64,000 nucleotides of DNA, taken from positions 496,001-560,000 of the forward strand of contig NZ_JARFIK010000001.1 in the NCBI RefSeq assembly GCF_029076695.1, read 5' to 3'. The DNA comes from Adlercreutzia equolifaciens. Its GTDB lineage: Bacteria > Actinomycetota > Coriobacteriia > Coriobacteriales > Eggerthellaceae. The notes beneath the pieces are model-generated. The model did not search any database. It worked only from the letters and a program-made list of their open reading frames with translations, and was not told the DNA's origin. Positions 27,187 through 35,429 of the stretch are shown here, in pieces (within the stretch, counting starts at the first letter, position 1; each line of letters begins with the position of its first letter). The position numbers and the translations under genes are program-made.

Positions 27187-27504
27187 ATGGCAGATACGAC
27201 GGCAACTATTAATGTGCGACTCAGTCCGACTCTTAAAGAGCGCGGCGACAGTGTTCTGAGGAAAAACGGCATCTCGACCACGCAGGCCATTCGTGCACTG
27301 TGGGGCGTCATGGCTCGCACGCACGAGGTGCCCGACTTCGTTCTGGCGGAACAAGATGAAGCCCAGGCAGATGAACAGACGCGCAAGAAGATGATTGCGC
27401 GCAGCCTCCTGGCCATCGTGCCGTCAGCATCGTGCGTGGCTGATGAAGAGTTGGATGACCTTCGGTTTCAGGGCCTTATGGAGAAGTACGAGGCGCTTGT
27501 ATGA
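27187..27504 (+). CDS. RelB/DinJ-type antitoxin
   Basis: A 105-residue protein. The N-terminal ribbon-helix-helix is visible in residues 4-45 (TATINVRLSPTLKERGDSVLRKNGISTTQAIRALWG), the RelB/DinJ DNA-binding pattern. The C-terminal half is acidic and would neutralise the toxin. GGGAGGA precedes the ATG at 27187. The stop overlaps the PIN toxin start by four bases (ATGA). The perfect palindrome just upstream is its likely operator. RelB/DinJ proteins usually pair with RelE/YafQ toxins; here the partner is a PIN RNase. Confidence 0.87.
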   Translation: MADTTATINVRLSPTLKERGDSVLRKNGISTTQAIRALWGVMARTHEVPDFVLAEQDEAQADEQTRKKMIARSLLAIVPSASCVADEELDDLRFQGLMEKYEALV

Positions 27505-27932
27505 AGGTGCTCTTTGATACCAATGTATGGCTCGACATCGTGCTGGGTCGTGAGGGGTTCTACCTGGATTCTTTCATGGCGCTCGTCGACTGTTTGGACG
27601 AGAGTGATGAGATATGTATGGCGGCCACGTCGCTCAAAGACGTTTTCTTTATTGTTGAGCGCATGGAAAGCGCTGAAGTCGCCTATGAGGCGGTAGGAAA
27701 AATGCTGGAGTTAGCCCGTGCGCTCACGGTAGACGATTGGGTGTGTCGCAAAGCGGTGAAGCTGGAGCGGCCCGACTACGAGGACGGTATTGTGGCAGCC
27801 GCCGCTCTTTCGGACGAGGTGGACTGTATCGTCACGCGCGATGCAGCCGCCTTCCAGAACTTGAACATTCGTCGCTACACGCCAACGGAGTTTATCAAGG
27901 AACGGGGCGTGGAGGTCATCGACTTACCATAA
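27501..27932 (+). CDS. PIN-domain ribonuclease toxin
   Basis: A 143-residue PIN protein. The acidic residues expected to bind Mg are Asp6 (FDTNVWLD), a central Glu/Asp in the SLKDVFFIVERME region, and the pair in DYEDGIVAAAA and CIVTRDAAAFQ. It is predicted to cleave RNA when free of the antitoxin encoded just upstream. The start overlaps the antitoxin stop. The length is normal for VapC-like proteins. Confidence 0.9.
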   Translation: MKVLFDTNVWLDIVLGREGFYLDSFMALVDCLDESDEICMAATSLKDVFFIVERMESAEVAYEAVGKMLELARALTVDDWVCRKAVKLERPDYEDGIVAAAALSDEVDCIVTRDAAAFQNLNIRRYTPTEFIKERGVEVIDLP

Positions 27933-28045
27933 GCAGCCAGGTGGCTGAGCGGCTCGAAAGCTAGTCTCAGCCCAGCATACGTCCTTTCCCTCCATGACGC
28001 TTCGGCGCAGTTGGCCGTTGGGGGTGCGGGGCGGCCTTGCTTCCG

Positions 28046-28054
28046 TGGTACACT
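28046..28054 (+). promoter_or_regulatory. Extended -10 element (TGGTACACT) before rlmB
   Basis: Same form as the TGGTATACT at 6611. It lies about 40 bases upstream of the rlmB start. No clear -35. Confidence 0.4.
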
Positions 28055-28092
28055 GAAGCGACTGACAAGACTCTTTCGCGGAAAGTGAACCT

Positions 28093-28866
28093 ATGGCTGA
28101 TTTTATCGAGGGCAAGCGCCCGGTTATCGAGGCGCTGCGTACCAGTGTGCCACTGAAGTACATTCTCATGGCCGACAACCTGAGCCAGGCCGACGGCCTG
28201 GTGCGCGACATCCAGCGCAAGGCGAAGAACCTGGATGTGCCCATCAAGAAGGTGTCGAAGAAGAAGCTCGATGAGATCTCCGAGCGCGGCAGCCATCAGG
28301 GCGTCATGGCCGAGGCGGAGCCGTTCAAGTACGTGAACGTGACCACCATTCTGGAGGCCGCTGCCAAGTCAGCCGAAGAGTACGACGGCCGTGCGTTGGT
28401 GGTGGTGCTCGACCACATTACTGACGCGGGCAACTTGGGCGCCATCGCCCGTTCTGCCGAGTCGGTGGGCGCTGCGGGCATTGTTATCCCCAATAAGCGT
28501 GCCGCGCGCGTAACGGCCGCTACCTACAAGAGCTCGGCCGGGGCTATCTCGCACATTCCCGTCAGCCAGGTGGCCAATATCGTGAGCACGCTCGACCGCC
28601 TGAAGGAAGAGGGCTTCTGGGTGGCCGCTGCCACCGAGCATGCTGCCGACCTCATCTGGCAGGCCAACCTGAAGGGGAAGATTGCCCTGGTCATGGGCAA
28701 TGAGGGCGAGGGTGTTTCGCGCCTGGTGCTGGAGAACTGCGACTTCGGGGTGAAGCTGCCCCAGGTGGGCGAGATTTCCTCGCTCAACGTGGCCCAGGCT
28801 TCCACCGCTTGCATGTACGAGTGGCTGCGCCAGAATTGGACGGCCGGCGAGGGAGCGGGGGCGTAG
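28093..28866 (+). CDS. rlmB: 23S rRNA (guanosine-2'-O-)methyltransferase, TrmH/RlmB family
   Basis: A 257-residue SPOUT methyltransferase with an N-terminal L30e-like substrate domain (GKRPVIEALR). The three SPOUT motifs are visible: DHITDAGNLGAIARSAESVG, LVMGNEGEGVSRLV and LPQVGEISSLNVAQASTACMYE. They form the knotted SAM site. Family members methylate G2251 of 23S rRNA. A paralogous role on another RNA position cannot be excluded. It starts a three-gene unit with a Cys-rich small protein one base downstream and a YacP-like protein. Confidence 0.92.
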   Translation: MADFIEGKRPVIEALRTSVPLKYILMADNLSQADGLVRDIQRKAKNLDVPIKKVSKKKLDEISERGSHQGVMAEAEPFKYVNVTTILEAAAKSAEEYDGRALVVVLDHITDAGNLGAIARSAESVGAAGIVIPNKRAARVTAATYKSSAGAISHIPVSQVANIVSTLDRLKEEGFWVAAATEHAADLIWQANLKGKIALVMGNEGEGVSRLVLENCDFGVKLPQVGEISSLNVAQASTACMYEWLRQNWTAGEGAGA

Positions 28867-28867
28867 C

Positions 28868-29134
28868 ATGAAGGCCGATTACTGCAGCTGCACTGATCAC
28901 GCGTGCCCTTTCCATCCCGTCAACCATGATAAAGGGTGCACGCCGTGCATTATGAAGAACCAGCAAGAGCGCGAGGTGCCCAGCTGTCTGTTCAAGATGG
29001 TGGGCCGCAGCGAGCGCTGCGAGGGCTACTACTTCGAGGACTTCGCCCTGTCCGTGGTGGATGCCCAGCGTGCCGCCGGACAGGTGGACGTCATCGCCGC
29101 CGCTGATGCGGCCAAGGCGGCTGCAGAGGAATAG
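28868..29134 (+). CDS. Small cysteine-rich protein (DUF6485-like)
   Basis: An 88-residue protein with the Cys pattern CSCTDHAC, HDKGCTPCIM and a later VPSCLF and RCEGYYFEDF, compatible with a Zn or Fe-S site. The last 25 residues are Ala-rich. It begins one base after the rlmB stop and ends just before the YacP-type gene, so it is part of that operon. It resembles the uncharacterised DUF6485 family from memory. The function is unknown. Confidence 0.8.
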   Translation: MKADYCSCTDHACPFHPVNHDKGCTPCIMKNQQEREVPSCLFKMVGRSERCEGYYFEDFALSVVDAQRAAGQVDVIAAADAAKAAAEE

Positions 29135-29138
29135 CGCT

Positions 29139-29681
29139 TTGGCGAAGCAGCGCAAAAAGATGCTCATCGTAGACGGGTACAACGTGCTGCGCAGCGGCAG
29201 TCGTTACCGCCGCCTGCCCGAAACCGCCGAGGATTATACCGACGATTGGTGGAACGCGGCTCGCGACAAGCTTATCAACGACGTTATCAACTACGCCGGC
29301 CACGACATGGGCGCCATCATTGTCTTTGATGGCGGTGGCAACGACTTCTCCGAAGGGAAGAGCCAGAAGATCGGCGGTATTCGCATTATGTTCTCGCCTG
29401 CGGGACAGTCGGCCGACAAGGTTATCGAGAAGCTGGCCTACGACGCGGGCAAGCGCGGTATTGAGACCATGGTGGTTACCAGCGACGCCAGCATCCAGGA
29501 CACCGTGTTCGGCGGCGGCGTCGACCGCATGAGCGCCGACGGCTTCTCCCACGAAGTGGGGGAGTACTACGAGCAGGCGCGCCTTGATGACTCGCCGAAA
29601 GTGGCCCGCAAGAACACCGTGGCCGAGCGCATCCCCGCCGACACCCTGGCCAAGCTAAAGGCGCTGCGCGACGGAAAATAG
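29139..29681 (+). CDS. YacP-type NYN-domain protein (predicted RNase)
   Basis: A 180-residue protein of the NYN_YacP family. The N-terminal strand MLIVDGYNVLR carries the first acidic residue. IIVFDGGGN and VVTSDASIQDTVFGGG carry the others of the PIN-like active site. Bacillus Rae1/YacP is a ribosome-associated endoribonuclease; here the role is inferred. A TTG at 29139 is preferred because AGAGGA precedes it by 8 bases. An ATG at 29160 is the alternative. It is in an operon with rlmB, as in many Firmicutes and Actinobacteria. Confidence 0.88.
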   Translation: MAKQRKKMLIVDGYNVLRSGSRYRRLPETAEDYTDDWWNAARDKLINDVINYAGHDMGAIIVFDGGGNDFSEGKSQKIGGIRIMFSPAGQSADKVIEKLAYDAGKRGIETMVVTSDASIQDTVFGGGVDRMSADGFSHEVGEYYEQARLDDSPKVARKNTVAERIPADTLAKLKALRDGK

Positions 29682-29818
29682 CGGTAAAACCCCAGGTCAA
29701 ATCCTCCGCAACCAATAATTGCGGGAAATGACAACGGGAATTGGTTTCGGTGCGGCGGCGAATTCGGTAGGCTCGAAGACGATTTCAGATTCTCTTCGAA
29801 GCAGAAAGGCAGCACACC

Positions 29819-30901
29819 ATGAACGTTGAGATCGCCGAGCGACTGGCCGCCCGACGCAAGCTTGCGGGACTCTCCCAAGAGGCCCTGGCCGAGAAGTTGG
29901 GGGTGTCGCGCCAAGCCGTTTCCAAGTGGGAGCGCTCCGAGTCTTCGCCCGATACTGACAACCTTATTGCGCTGGCCAAGCTGTACGGCGTATCTCTTGA
30001 CGAGCTGCTGTACGTGGATGAGTCCATTGAAGACGATGTGGCCTTCGAAGCGGCCGATCGTGCTCGAACGCAGAAGGGCGCAGGTGCAACTAGGGCCGCG
30101 GCGGTTGGAGCAAGTGCGCCGTCCGAACCTGACGCCCCGTCCTCGGATGGGAGTGCCTCGGCGGCCGATGGCGAAGCAGACGGTGCGGAGTCTTCCGATG
30201 TCGGTGACGTCTCTGCAGCCGAGGACGGCCTCAATTTCGAGAAAGAGGGGAAGGGCAACGTTCACATCGGCTTCGACGGTATCGACGTGGCTGACGGCAA
30301 GGATCATGTGCATGTGTCCTGGGCCGACGGCGTTCATGTGGTTGATCGCCATGGGGAGGAAGTGCACGTGGGCTGGGACGGCGTGCGGGTCAACACGCAA
30401 AAGCCCGGCGCGGCGAACCATGTTTTCACCCGTGAACACGGATGGGACTCGGTGAACCGGGACTTCCTGCGAAAATGGAACAAGTTCCCCTTCTGGGCCA
30501 TTATGCTGGTGGCTTATTTGGTGCTGGGCATGCTGTCGAAGACCACGTGGACTTCGGGGCTAATTTTGCTGGCGTTGATTCCCCTTTACTATCTCATCGG
30601 AGGCGTCGTAGCCTCGCGGCGGATCGTGCCGTTCCTGTGCGCACTGTATCCGCTGGGTGCCGTTATTTGGTTCATCTGGATTGTGTTTATCGACGGCAAC
30701 TGGTACGGGCCGGCCTGGGTTATTTTCCTCACCATTCCCCTGGTGGAAGTGCTCATTGTAAAGACGGCCGAATGGTGGCGCTCCCGCTCATCAGCGTCGG
30801 AGAAGATCGAGGTTGAGGTGGAAGAGGCGGTACCCTCTGCCGAAGGGGAGGCTCCTCGGGATGCCGACGAAACCGCAGAGGGAGGCGCTCCTTCGCTATA
30901 A
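29819..30901 (+). CDS. XRE-family regulator with C-terminal membrane segments
   Basis: A 360-residue protein. Residues 6-60 are a Cro/C1-type helix-turn-helix (LAARRKLAGLSQEALAEKLGVSRQAVSKWERSES). The linker to about 200 is acidic and Ser/Ala-rich with HVSWADGVHVVDRHGEEVHVGWDGVRV repeats of the 'HVGWDG' type. Four hydrophobic segments lie between about 220 and 310. The C-terminal tail is Glu-rich. It looks like a membrane-tethered regulator with a sensing domain in or at the membrane. Its target is unknown. A short inverted repeat CCGCAA/TTGCGG lies upstream (29706-29724). Confidence 0.85.
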   Translation: MNVEIAERLAARRKLAGLSQEALAEKLGVSRQAVSKWERSESSPDTDNLIALAKLYGVSLDELLYVDESIEDDVAFEAADRARTQKGAGATRAAAVGASAPSEPDAPSSDGSASAADGEADGAESSDVGDVSAAEDGLNFEKEGKGNVHIGFDGIDVADGKDHVHVSWADGVHVVDRHGEEVHVGWDGVRVNTQKPGAANHVFTREHGWDSVNRDFLRKWNKFPFWAIMLVAYLVLGMLSKTTWTSGLILLALIPLYYLIGGVVASRRIVPFLCALYPLGAVIWFIWIVFIDGNWYGPAWVIFLTIPLVEVLIVKTAEWWRSRSSASEKIEVEVEEAVPSAEGEAPRDADETAEGGAPSL

Positions 30902-30939
30902 TGCTTGTTCCCGACCAGAGCTGAAAAGGGAAGGAACCT

Positions 30940-32001
30940 ATGAAGATCAATCAGGCTATTCTGCATGTGCTCGATTTTGTGTCCTGCGTGAACGTGTATG
31001 CCCAGGCGCCGATGGATTTCTCCAACAAGGTGGCCAAGCGCTACGTGACGTCTCAGGCGCGGCGCACGCTCAACAACTTGGACAGTAAGCGCGGGCAGTT
31101 TGCCGCCGATAGCCTGTTTGCCGAAGAGCTGCGCAGCTACTTCCGCGGCGAGCGCGATTTCGTGGGGCTTTCCCAACAGATTGCCGAGTTCGTGGCCGGC
31201 GAGTTGGGTCGCATGGAGAAGACGCCTTCCACCGATGTGCTGGTGGTGGACTTCGAGGGCGATCTTGATGAGACGGTGCGCGAGATGACCGACGAGGAGG
31301 CCGAGGCTTCCTACAAGGCCCAGGGCCCGCGCTACTTCGCCATTATTTTGTTGGAGGCGCGCCAGGCTTACATGCACGAGGTGGGCTCCAACGACTTCGG
31401 CGACACGGCCACTACTATTGCGCGCCATCACGCCATTCTGCCGAACCCTTCGCAGAAGGTGGCCTCCTTTGCCCTTATTGCCGCCGAGGGCATGGAGGTG
31501 TGGTTTGTGGACAAGGAGCGCGAGATTGCCGGCGAGAAGCGCTGGATCATCCCCGATGGCTTGTTGCAGTGCTCCATGGAGGCGTCCTCCAAAGAGGTGC
31601 TGGAAGCGGTGACCACGGTGGTGGAGGAAGTGGCCAAGGAGTACGGCGCCAATACGGCGGTAGCGCTGTCGCGGGCCAAGGCCTACGTGGCCGAGCGCGC
31701 CGAGGAGTCCGACGAGGTGGACGCCCACGAGCTGGGCCGCGAGGTGTTCGCCGATGCCCCTCAGGTGGCGGAGCGTTTTGACCGTGCGGTGGACGAGGGG
31801 GTGCTGCCGGAGCGCGTGGTGGTGGAGAAGGCGGTGGCCAAGCGCGTCGCGCGTACCCACAAGATTCGCACCGACACGGGTATTGAGCTGACCTTCCCGG
31901 CCGAGTATGGCGAAAACGCCGAGTTCATTGAGTTCTTTAGCACGCCCGATGGGCGTATTGAGATTGCTCTTAAGAATATCGGGTCTATTGAGAACCGGTA
32001 A
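30940..32001 (+). CDS. Nucleoid-associated protein of the NdpA/YejK family
   Basis: A 353-residue cytoplasmic protein. It matches the NA37/YejK pattern in the order of an N-terminal ILHVLD strand, the LFAEELRSYF helix, the central acidic strand YFAIILLEARQAYMHEV, and the C-terminal VAKRVARTHKIRTDTGIELTFPAEY. The family binds nucleoid DNA in E. coli; its biochemical role is unclear. AAGGGAAGG precedes the ATG. It ends 33 bases from a convergent membrane-protein gene. Confidence 0.85.
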   Translation: MKINQAILHVLDFVSCVNVYAQAPMDFSNKVAKRYVTSQARRTLNNLDSKRGQFAADSLFAEELRSYFRGERDFVGLSQQIAEFVAGELGRMEKTPSTDVLVVDFEGDLDETVREMTDEEAEASYKAQGPRYFAIILLEARQAYMHEVGSNDFGDTATTIARHHAILPNPSQKVASFALIAAEGMEVWFVDKEREIAGEKRWIIPDGLLQCSMEASSKEVLEAVTTVVEEVAKEYGANTAVALSRAKAYVAERAEESDEVDAHELGREVFADAPQVAERFDRAVDEGVLPERVVVEKAVAKRVARTHKIRTDTGIELTFPAEYGENAEFIEFFSTPDGRIEIALKNIGSIENR

Positions 32002-32034
32002 ACTGGGCTGGGTCGTCCGCGCTGCGTTTATCCA

Positions 32035-32994
32035 TCACGCCTTGAACTTTGGGGGCTTCTGCTGTTTGGCTAGGGCGGCGCTTTCTTCTACTTCGTCGGT
32101 GTCGGGGTCGGGGGCTTCGTAGCGGTGTTTTGCCAGTTGCTCGCCTACTTTGTAGACGACGTACCACAGGGTGCAGGCCGCCAAAAGGGGCACGGGGGCG
32201 AAGTTCGTGTGTAGGGAGGGCACGACCCAGAGCATGATGGTGAGGAAGATGCCCACGCCCAGAATGCAGCGGTTGACCACGTGGAAGCGAGAGGCGATGC
32301 GCTGTTCCCCCAGCATGACGTGCTGGCGCGCGCCAGCCTGGTTTACGCGGATGTCGTAGCGGTTCGTTAGGCTTAAGGCCTGGTAGTTGTACTCAAAGAT
32401 GTCCACGCGGTCGCCTACGATAACGCCGTGGGCAATCATCCACAGGCTGGGGGCGGCGCCGAGCAGGAACAGCCCTACGGGAATAGCCGAGCCGCGATGG
32501 GTGGTAAGGTCGAGCCCCAAGGGCGCTTCGGCAGCGGCCACGGCGCCTCCCAGGCAGGCTGACAGCCCAAGGCCGATGGCGCCGGCCAGAATCCAGCGGC
32601 GCCGCACTTTCAGAGCCTGGGCCTTCTGCGAGGGCGTGTAGAAGTTGGTGATGCGCGGATAGGCGGTCATGTAGTTCTTCCGGTTGTTGCGCGCGTAGCC
32701 CAGCAAGGCGAAGCCGATGATCAGGAAGATCATAACCACCAGGGAAATGGTGGCGTTGTTGTCGGCGAAGCTGATGTTGAGCGCGCCGCCCGACACCATG
32801 CCCAGAAAGTCGGTGAGCTCGGTGGCGATGGCGTGGGCGTCCTCGTTGCGCAGGGGCGGAAGCCAGAGGGAAAACGAGCCGAGGGCCATGCCCAGCACAA
32901 TGGTGGCCAAACCAGCGGGCACTACTTTCGAGCGCAGCAGGCGATAGGCATCGTAGCCATAGGGATCGTCCAAGGGTTCGAGGAATAGGCTCAC
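32035..32994 (-). CDS. Polytopic membrane protein of unknown function
   Basis: A 319-residue protein with about six hydrophobic segments (near residues 26-48, 82-100, 134-155, 171-190, 246-262 and 266-284). The N-terminus (FLEPLDDPYGYDAYRLLRSK) and C-terminus (acidic, then basic KQQKPPKFKA) appear cytoplasmic. No catalytic or transport motif was recognised. It is transcribed alone, convergent with the NdpA-like gene and divergent from the pyridoxal-kinase gene. Confidence 0.8.
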   Translation of the reverse strand: MSLFLEPLDDPYGYDAYRLLRSKVVPAGLATIVLGMALGSFSLWLPPLRNEDAHAIATELTDFLGMVSGGALNISFADNNATISLVVMIFLIIGFALLGYARNNRKNYMTAYPRITNFYTPSQKAQALKVRRRWILAGAIGLGLSACLGGAVAAAEAPLGLDLTTHRGSAIPVGLFLLGAAPSLWMIAHGVIVGDRVDIFEYNYQALSLTNRYDIRVNQAGARQHVMLGEQRIASRFHVVNRCILGVGIFLTIMLWVVPSLHTNFAPVPLLAACTLWYVVYKVGEQLAKHRYEAPDPDTDEVEESAALAKQQKPPKFKA

Positions 32995-33303
32995 GGCTTC
33001 TGCCTCCTTTCGCCTTCATCCTAGGGTTTTCTGAACGAAGCGGCCTTTTCATGACCGAAAGCGTCACCGGATTGTGGGCGGATACTGCGTTTTCGCAGCC
33101 AATCGGGCCGATCTTTAGGGGCCATCGGAAAAATCTAGGGCCGTGCGACGGCAAGACGAGTAGAATCGAGCGCGAACGAAAGTGGCGGGAGTTGCGCCGT
33201 CTGAATCTTGGCGCGAGCTTCGGAGCACGTTGCCCCACGCTCACCTTGGGTGAGTTTAAGTGCTGGCCGGCAGGCACTCCCGCCCCTCATGGAAGGAGCC
33301 TTC
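32995..33303. other. Divergent intergenic region with tandem short inverted repeats
   Basis: A 309-base gap. CTCACC-TTG-GGTGAG (33240-33254) is a perfect 6-bp dyad. AGTGC...GCACT (33259-33278) is a longer imperfect one. Both precede the pyridoxal-kinase ribosome site and could be an operator or leader structure. No promoter of good quality was found. Confidence 0.4.
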
Positions 33304-34161
33304 ATGGCGAATCTCTACGAACGCGAAGATGCCTACATTCCCCGTGTGGCGGCCATTCACGACCTGTGCGGCTACGGCAAGTGCTCGCTGGGCGTGGCCA
33401 TCCCCGTGCTGTCGGCGGCGGGGTGCGACGTGTGCCCGGTGCCCACGGGGCTGTTCTCCAGCCACACGGCTTTCCCGGGGTGGTACATGCACGACACCAC
33501 GGACATCCTGGAGGATTACCTGGCGGCTTGGCAGGGTATCGGCGTCGACTTGGATGCCGTGTACTCGGGCTTTTTGGGCGCGCCCAAGCAGGTGGATATC
33601 ATCAAGCAGGTGTGGGAGCGCTACCCCAAGGCCCTGCGCGTGGTGGATCCGGTGATGGCCGACCACGGCAAGGTGTACCCCACCTACACGCCGGAGCTGG
33701 TGGAGGCCATGGGCACCTTGGCCAACGGCGCCGACATCCTCACGCCGAATCTTACCGAGGCGGCCATTATCCTCGGTCGCGAGTGGCAGGGCTGCGACGT
33801 GGACGAGGAAACGGTGCGCGCCATGATCCTGGAGCTGCGCGAGCGCGGCGCGAAGAACGTGGTGCTCAAGGGCATCGAGCACGGCGATGGCCTCATCCAC
33901 AACTACGTGTGGGGCGACTCGGTGGAGTTCACCGAGACCACCAACGCCAAGCTGCCTTATATGCTCCACGGCACGGGTGACGTGTTCGCCAGCACGCTGC
34001 TGGCCGCCGTCATGACGGGCTCGAGCTTGGCCGAGGCTACGGCCTTCGCCGCCGACTTCACGGCTGACGCCATGCTGGTATCCGCCAAACAGCCCGACTT
34101 CGAGGCTCGCGGCGTTTCCTTCGAGCCGCTGCTGGGCAAGGTAACGGCGCTGTTGGACTAA
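33304..34161 (+). CDS. Pyridoxal/pyridoxamine kinase (PdxK/PdxY-like)
   Basis: A 285-residue ribokinase-superfamily enzyme of the vitamin B6 salvage type, phosphorylating pyridoxal or related vitamers. Hallmarks are the N-terminal VAAIHDLCGYGKCSLGVAIPVL, PVPTGLFSSHTAFPGW, the VDPVMADHGKVY segment, ILTPNLTEAAII and the anion-hole/catalytic LHGTGDVFASTLLAA with the general-base Asp. GGAAGGAG precedes the ATG at 33304. It is monocistronic and ends at a bidirectional terminator. Confidence 0.92.
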   Translation: MANLYEREDAYIPRVAAIHDLCGYGKCSLGVAIPVLSAAGCDVCPVPTGLFSSHTAFPGWYMHDTTDILEDYLAAWQGIGVDLDAVYSGFLGAPKQVDIIKQVWERYPKALRVVDPVMADHGKVYPTYTPELVEAMGTLANGADILTPNLTEAAIILGREWQGCDVDEETVRAMILELRERGAKNVVLKGIEHGDGLIHNYVWGDSVEFTETTNAKLPYMLHGTGDVFASTLLAAVMTGSSLAEATAFAADFTADAMLVSAKQPDFEARGVSFEPLLGKVTALLD

Positions 34162-34178
34162 CTGCCAAGGCTGATATG

Positions 34179-34219
34179 CAAAAAGAGACCCGCCCCGAAA
34201 AGGGGCGGGTCTCTTGCAT
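34179..34219. terminator. Bidirectional terminator between convergent genes
   Basis: A stem AAGAGACCCGCCCC/GGGGCGGGTCTCTT with a GAAAA loop, an A-run on the left and TTGCATTT on the right. It serves the kinase and the metal-chelate binding protein. Confidence 0.9.
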
Positions 34220-34239
34220 TTGGGGCTGCTTGTTTGAGC

Positions 34240-35400
34240 CTAGTTGCTGGCGGCGCGGGGGATGGCGTCCTCGATGAGGTCGTTCAGCTCCCCGTCGGTC
34301 AGGTCGTAGTTGTACATGAGATGGTAGTACTCGCGGGTAACGTCGGCGATGGTGTCGTCGAACTTATCGGGGTACAGCAGGCGCGGCAGCCACTGCAGGC
34401 CCATGAGCTGGTTCACCGTCGGCGGGTTGTTCATCCAGCACCACGGGTCGTTGGGCACCTGATAGTAGTTGTCGTTGTCGATGGCGGCAATGCCGGCCCA
34501 GGCCGGGTTGTCGCCCACAGTGTCGTAGATGCTGCCTTCCTGGAAGATGATGAGATCGGGGTTCCACAGGGCAATCTGCTCGAGGCTCACTTCGTTGCCC
34601 GTGCCCTTGCCCGAAGCCTCTTCCACGACAACCACGTTGTCGGCCACCATGTCCACCACGGCACCCTGGAACGAGGTCTTGGCGATGGCGTTCAGACCGT
34701 TCTCGCCCAGCAGGTAGGCCATATGCACGCGCTCGCTCTCGGGAATACCCGCCATGACCGTTTCCACCTTCTGGTAGATGTCGGTGCAGTACTGGGACAG
34801 CTGATCGCCGCGGGATTCCATGCCCAGCAGCTCGCCGAGGCGCGCATAGGCCGCGCCGTAGTCGGACAGCTTCGCCTCAATGAACACCACGGGAATGCCC
34901 AGCTGCTCCTGCAGGGCGTTCAGGTCGTCCTCGGCGCCTTCCTTAGCTTCGCCGGTATCGATGATCACCTGGGGGTTCGCGGCAGCTACCGCCTCGCGGT
35001 TCAGGTTGTCGGTAGCGCCGAGCACGGCGCCGAACACCGGGTAGTCGGCGAACTTCTGGCCGAAGATCTTCAGCTGATCATCGGTAAGCTCCTGAGCCAG
35101 ACCCACCATCTTGTCGGGGGCGATGGTCAGCAGCACCTGCTGGGCGGTGAAGCCCGAGGGGCAAATGCGGTCGATGGTGGCGGGCAGCTCGACCGTGCGG
35201 CCCAGGTCGTCGGTAAAGGTGACGGTATCGGCCTCGGTGCTCTGATCGGCACTCTGCTGCGTCGATGCGGCAGGGTCGCTGCTGGCTGCTTCCTCGTTGG
35301 ACGAGCAGCCAGCAAGGCCGAAGGCCAAGCAGGCGCTCAGCGCTACAGCGCCGACCAAGGCCGCCCAGGAGCGGCGGTGGGTTTGCAGGGTCTTCAACAT
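34240..35400 (-). CDS. Metal-chelate (iron/cobalamin-type) ABC transporter binding lipoprotein
   Basis: A 386-residue periplasmic-binding-protein-family lipoprotein of the FecB/BtuF class. The signal peptide ends in LAGC (Cys32). The mature protein starts with TFTDDLGRTVELPATIDRI, typical of this class, and has the helical-backbone arrangement of cluster A. It contains several Trp, Tyr and acidic residues in the C-terminal lobe (NDPWCWMNNPPTVNQLMGLQWLPRLLYP). That segment is shared with FecB-type proteins placed near molybdate/tungstate or siderophore loci. The ligand could be an iron chelate, cobalamin or an oxyanion complex. It follows the ATPase gene by 29 bases. Confidence 0.9.
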   Translation of the reverse strand: MLKTLQTHRRSWAALVGAVALSACLAFGLAGCSSNEEAASSDPAASTQQSADQSTEADTVTFTDDLGRTVELPATIDRICPSGFTAQQVLLTIAPDKMVGLAQELTDDQLKIFGQKFADYPVFGAVLGATDNLNREAVAAANPQVIIDTGEAKEGAEDDLNALQEQLGIPVVFIEAKLSDYGAAYARLGELLGMESRGDQLSQYCTDIYQKVETVMAGIPESERVHMAYLLGENGLNAIAKTSFQGAVVDMVADNVVVVEEASGKGTGNEVSLEQIALWNPDLIIFQEGSIYDTVGDNPAWAGIAAIDNDNYYQVPNDPWCWMNNPPTVNQLMGLQWLPRLLYPDKFDDTIADVTREYYHLMYNYDLTDGELNDLIEDAIPRAASN

Positions 35401-35429
35401 AGATGTAACTCCTTTTCAGTTCCTCCCAA

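Noticed and set aside
27932-28092. tRNA-like sequence (GGTGGCTGAGCGGCTCGAAAG) between the PIN toxin and rlmB
   Set aside because: It resembles a tRNA-Ser/Leu D-arm, but no acceptor stem, anticodon arm or T-arm with GTTCGA could be completed.
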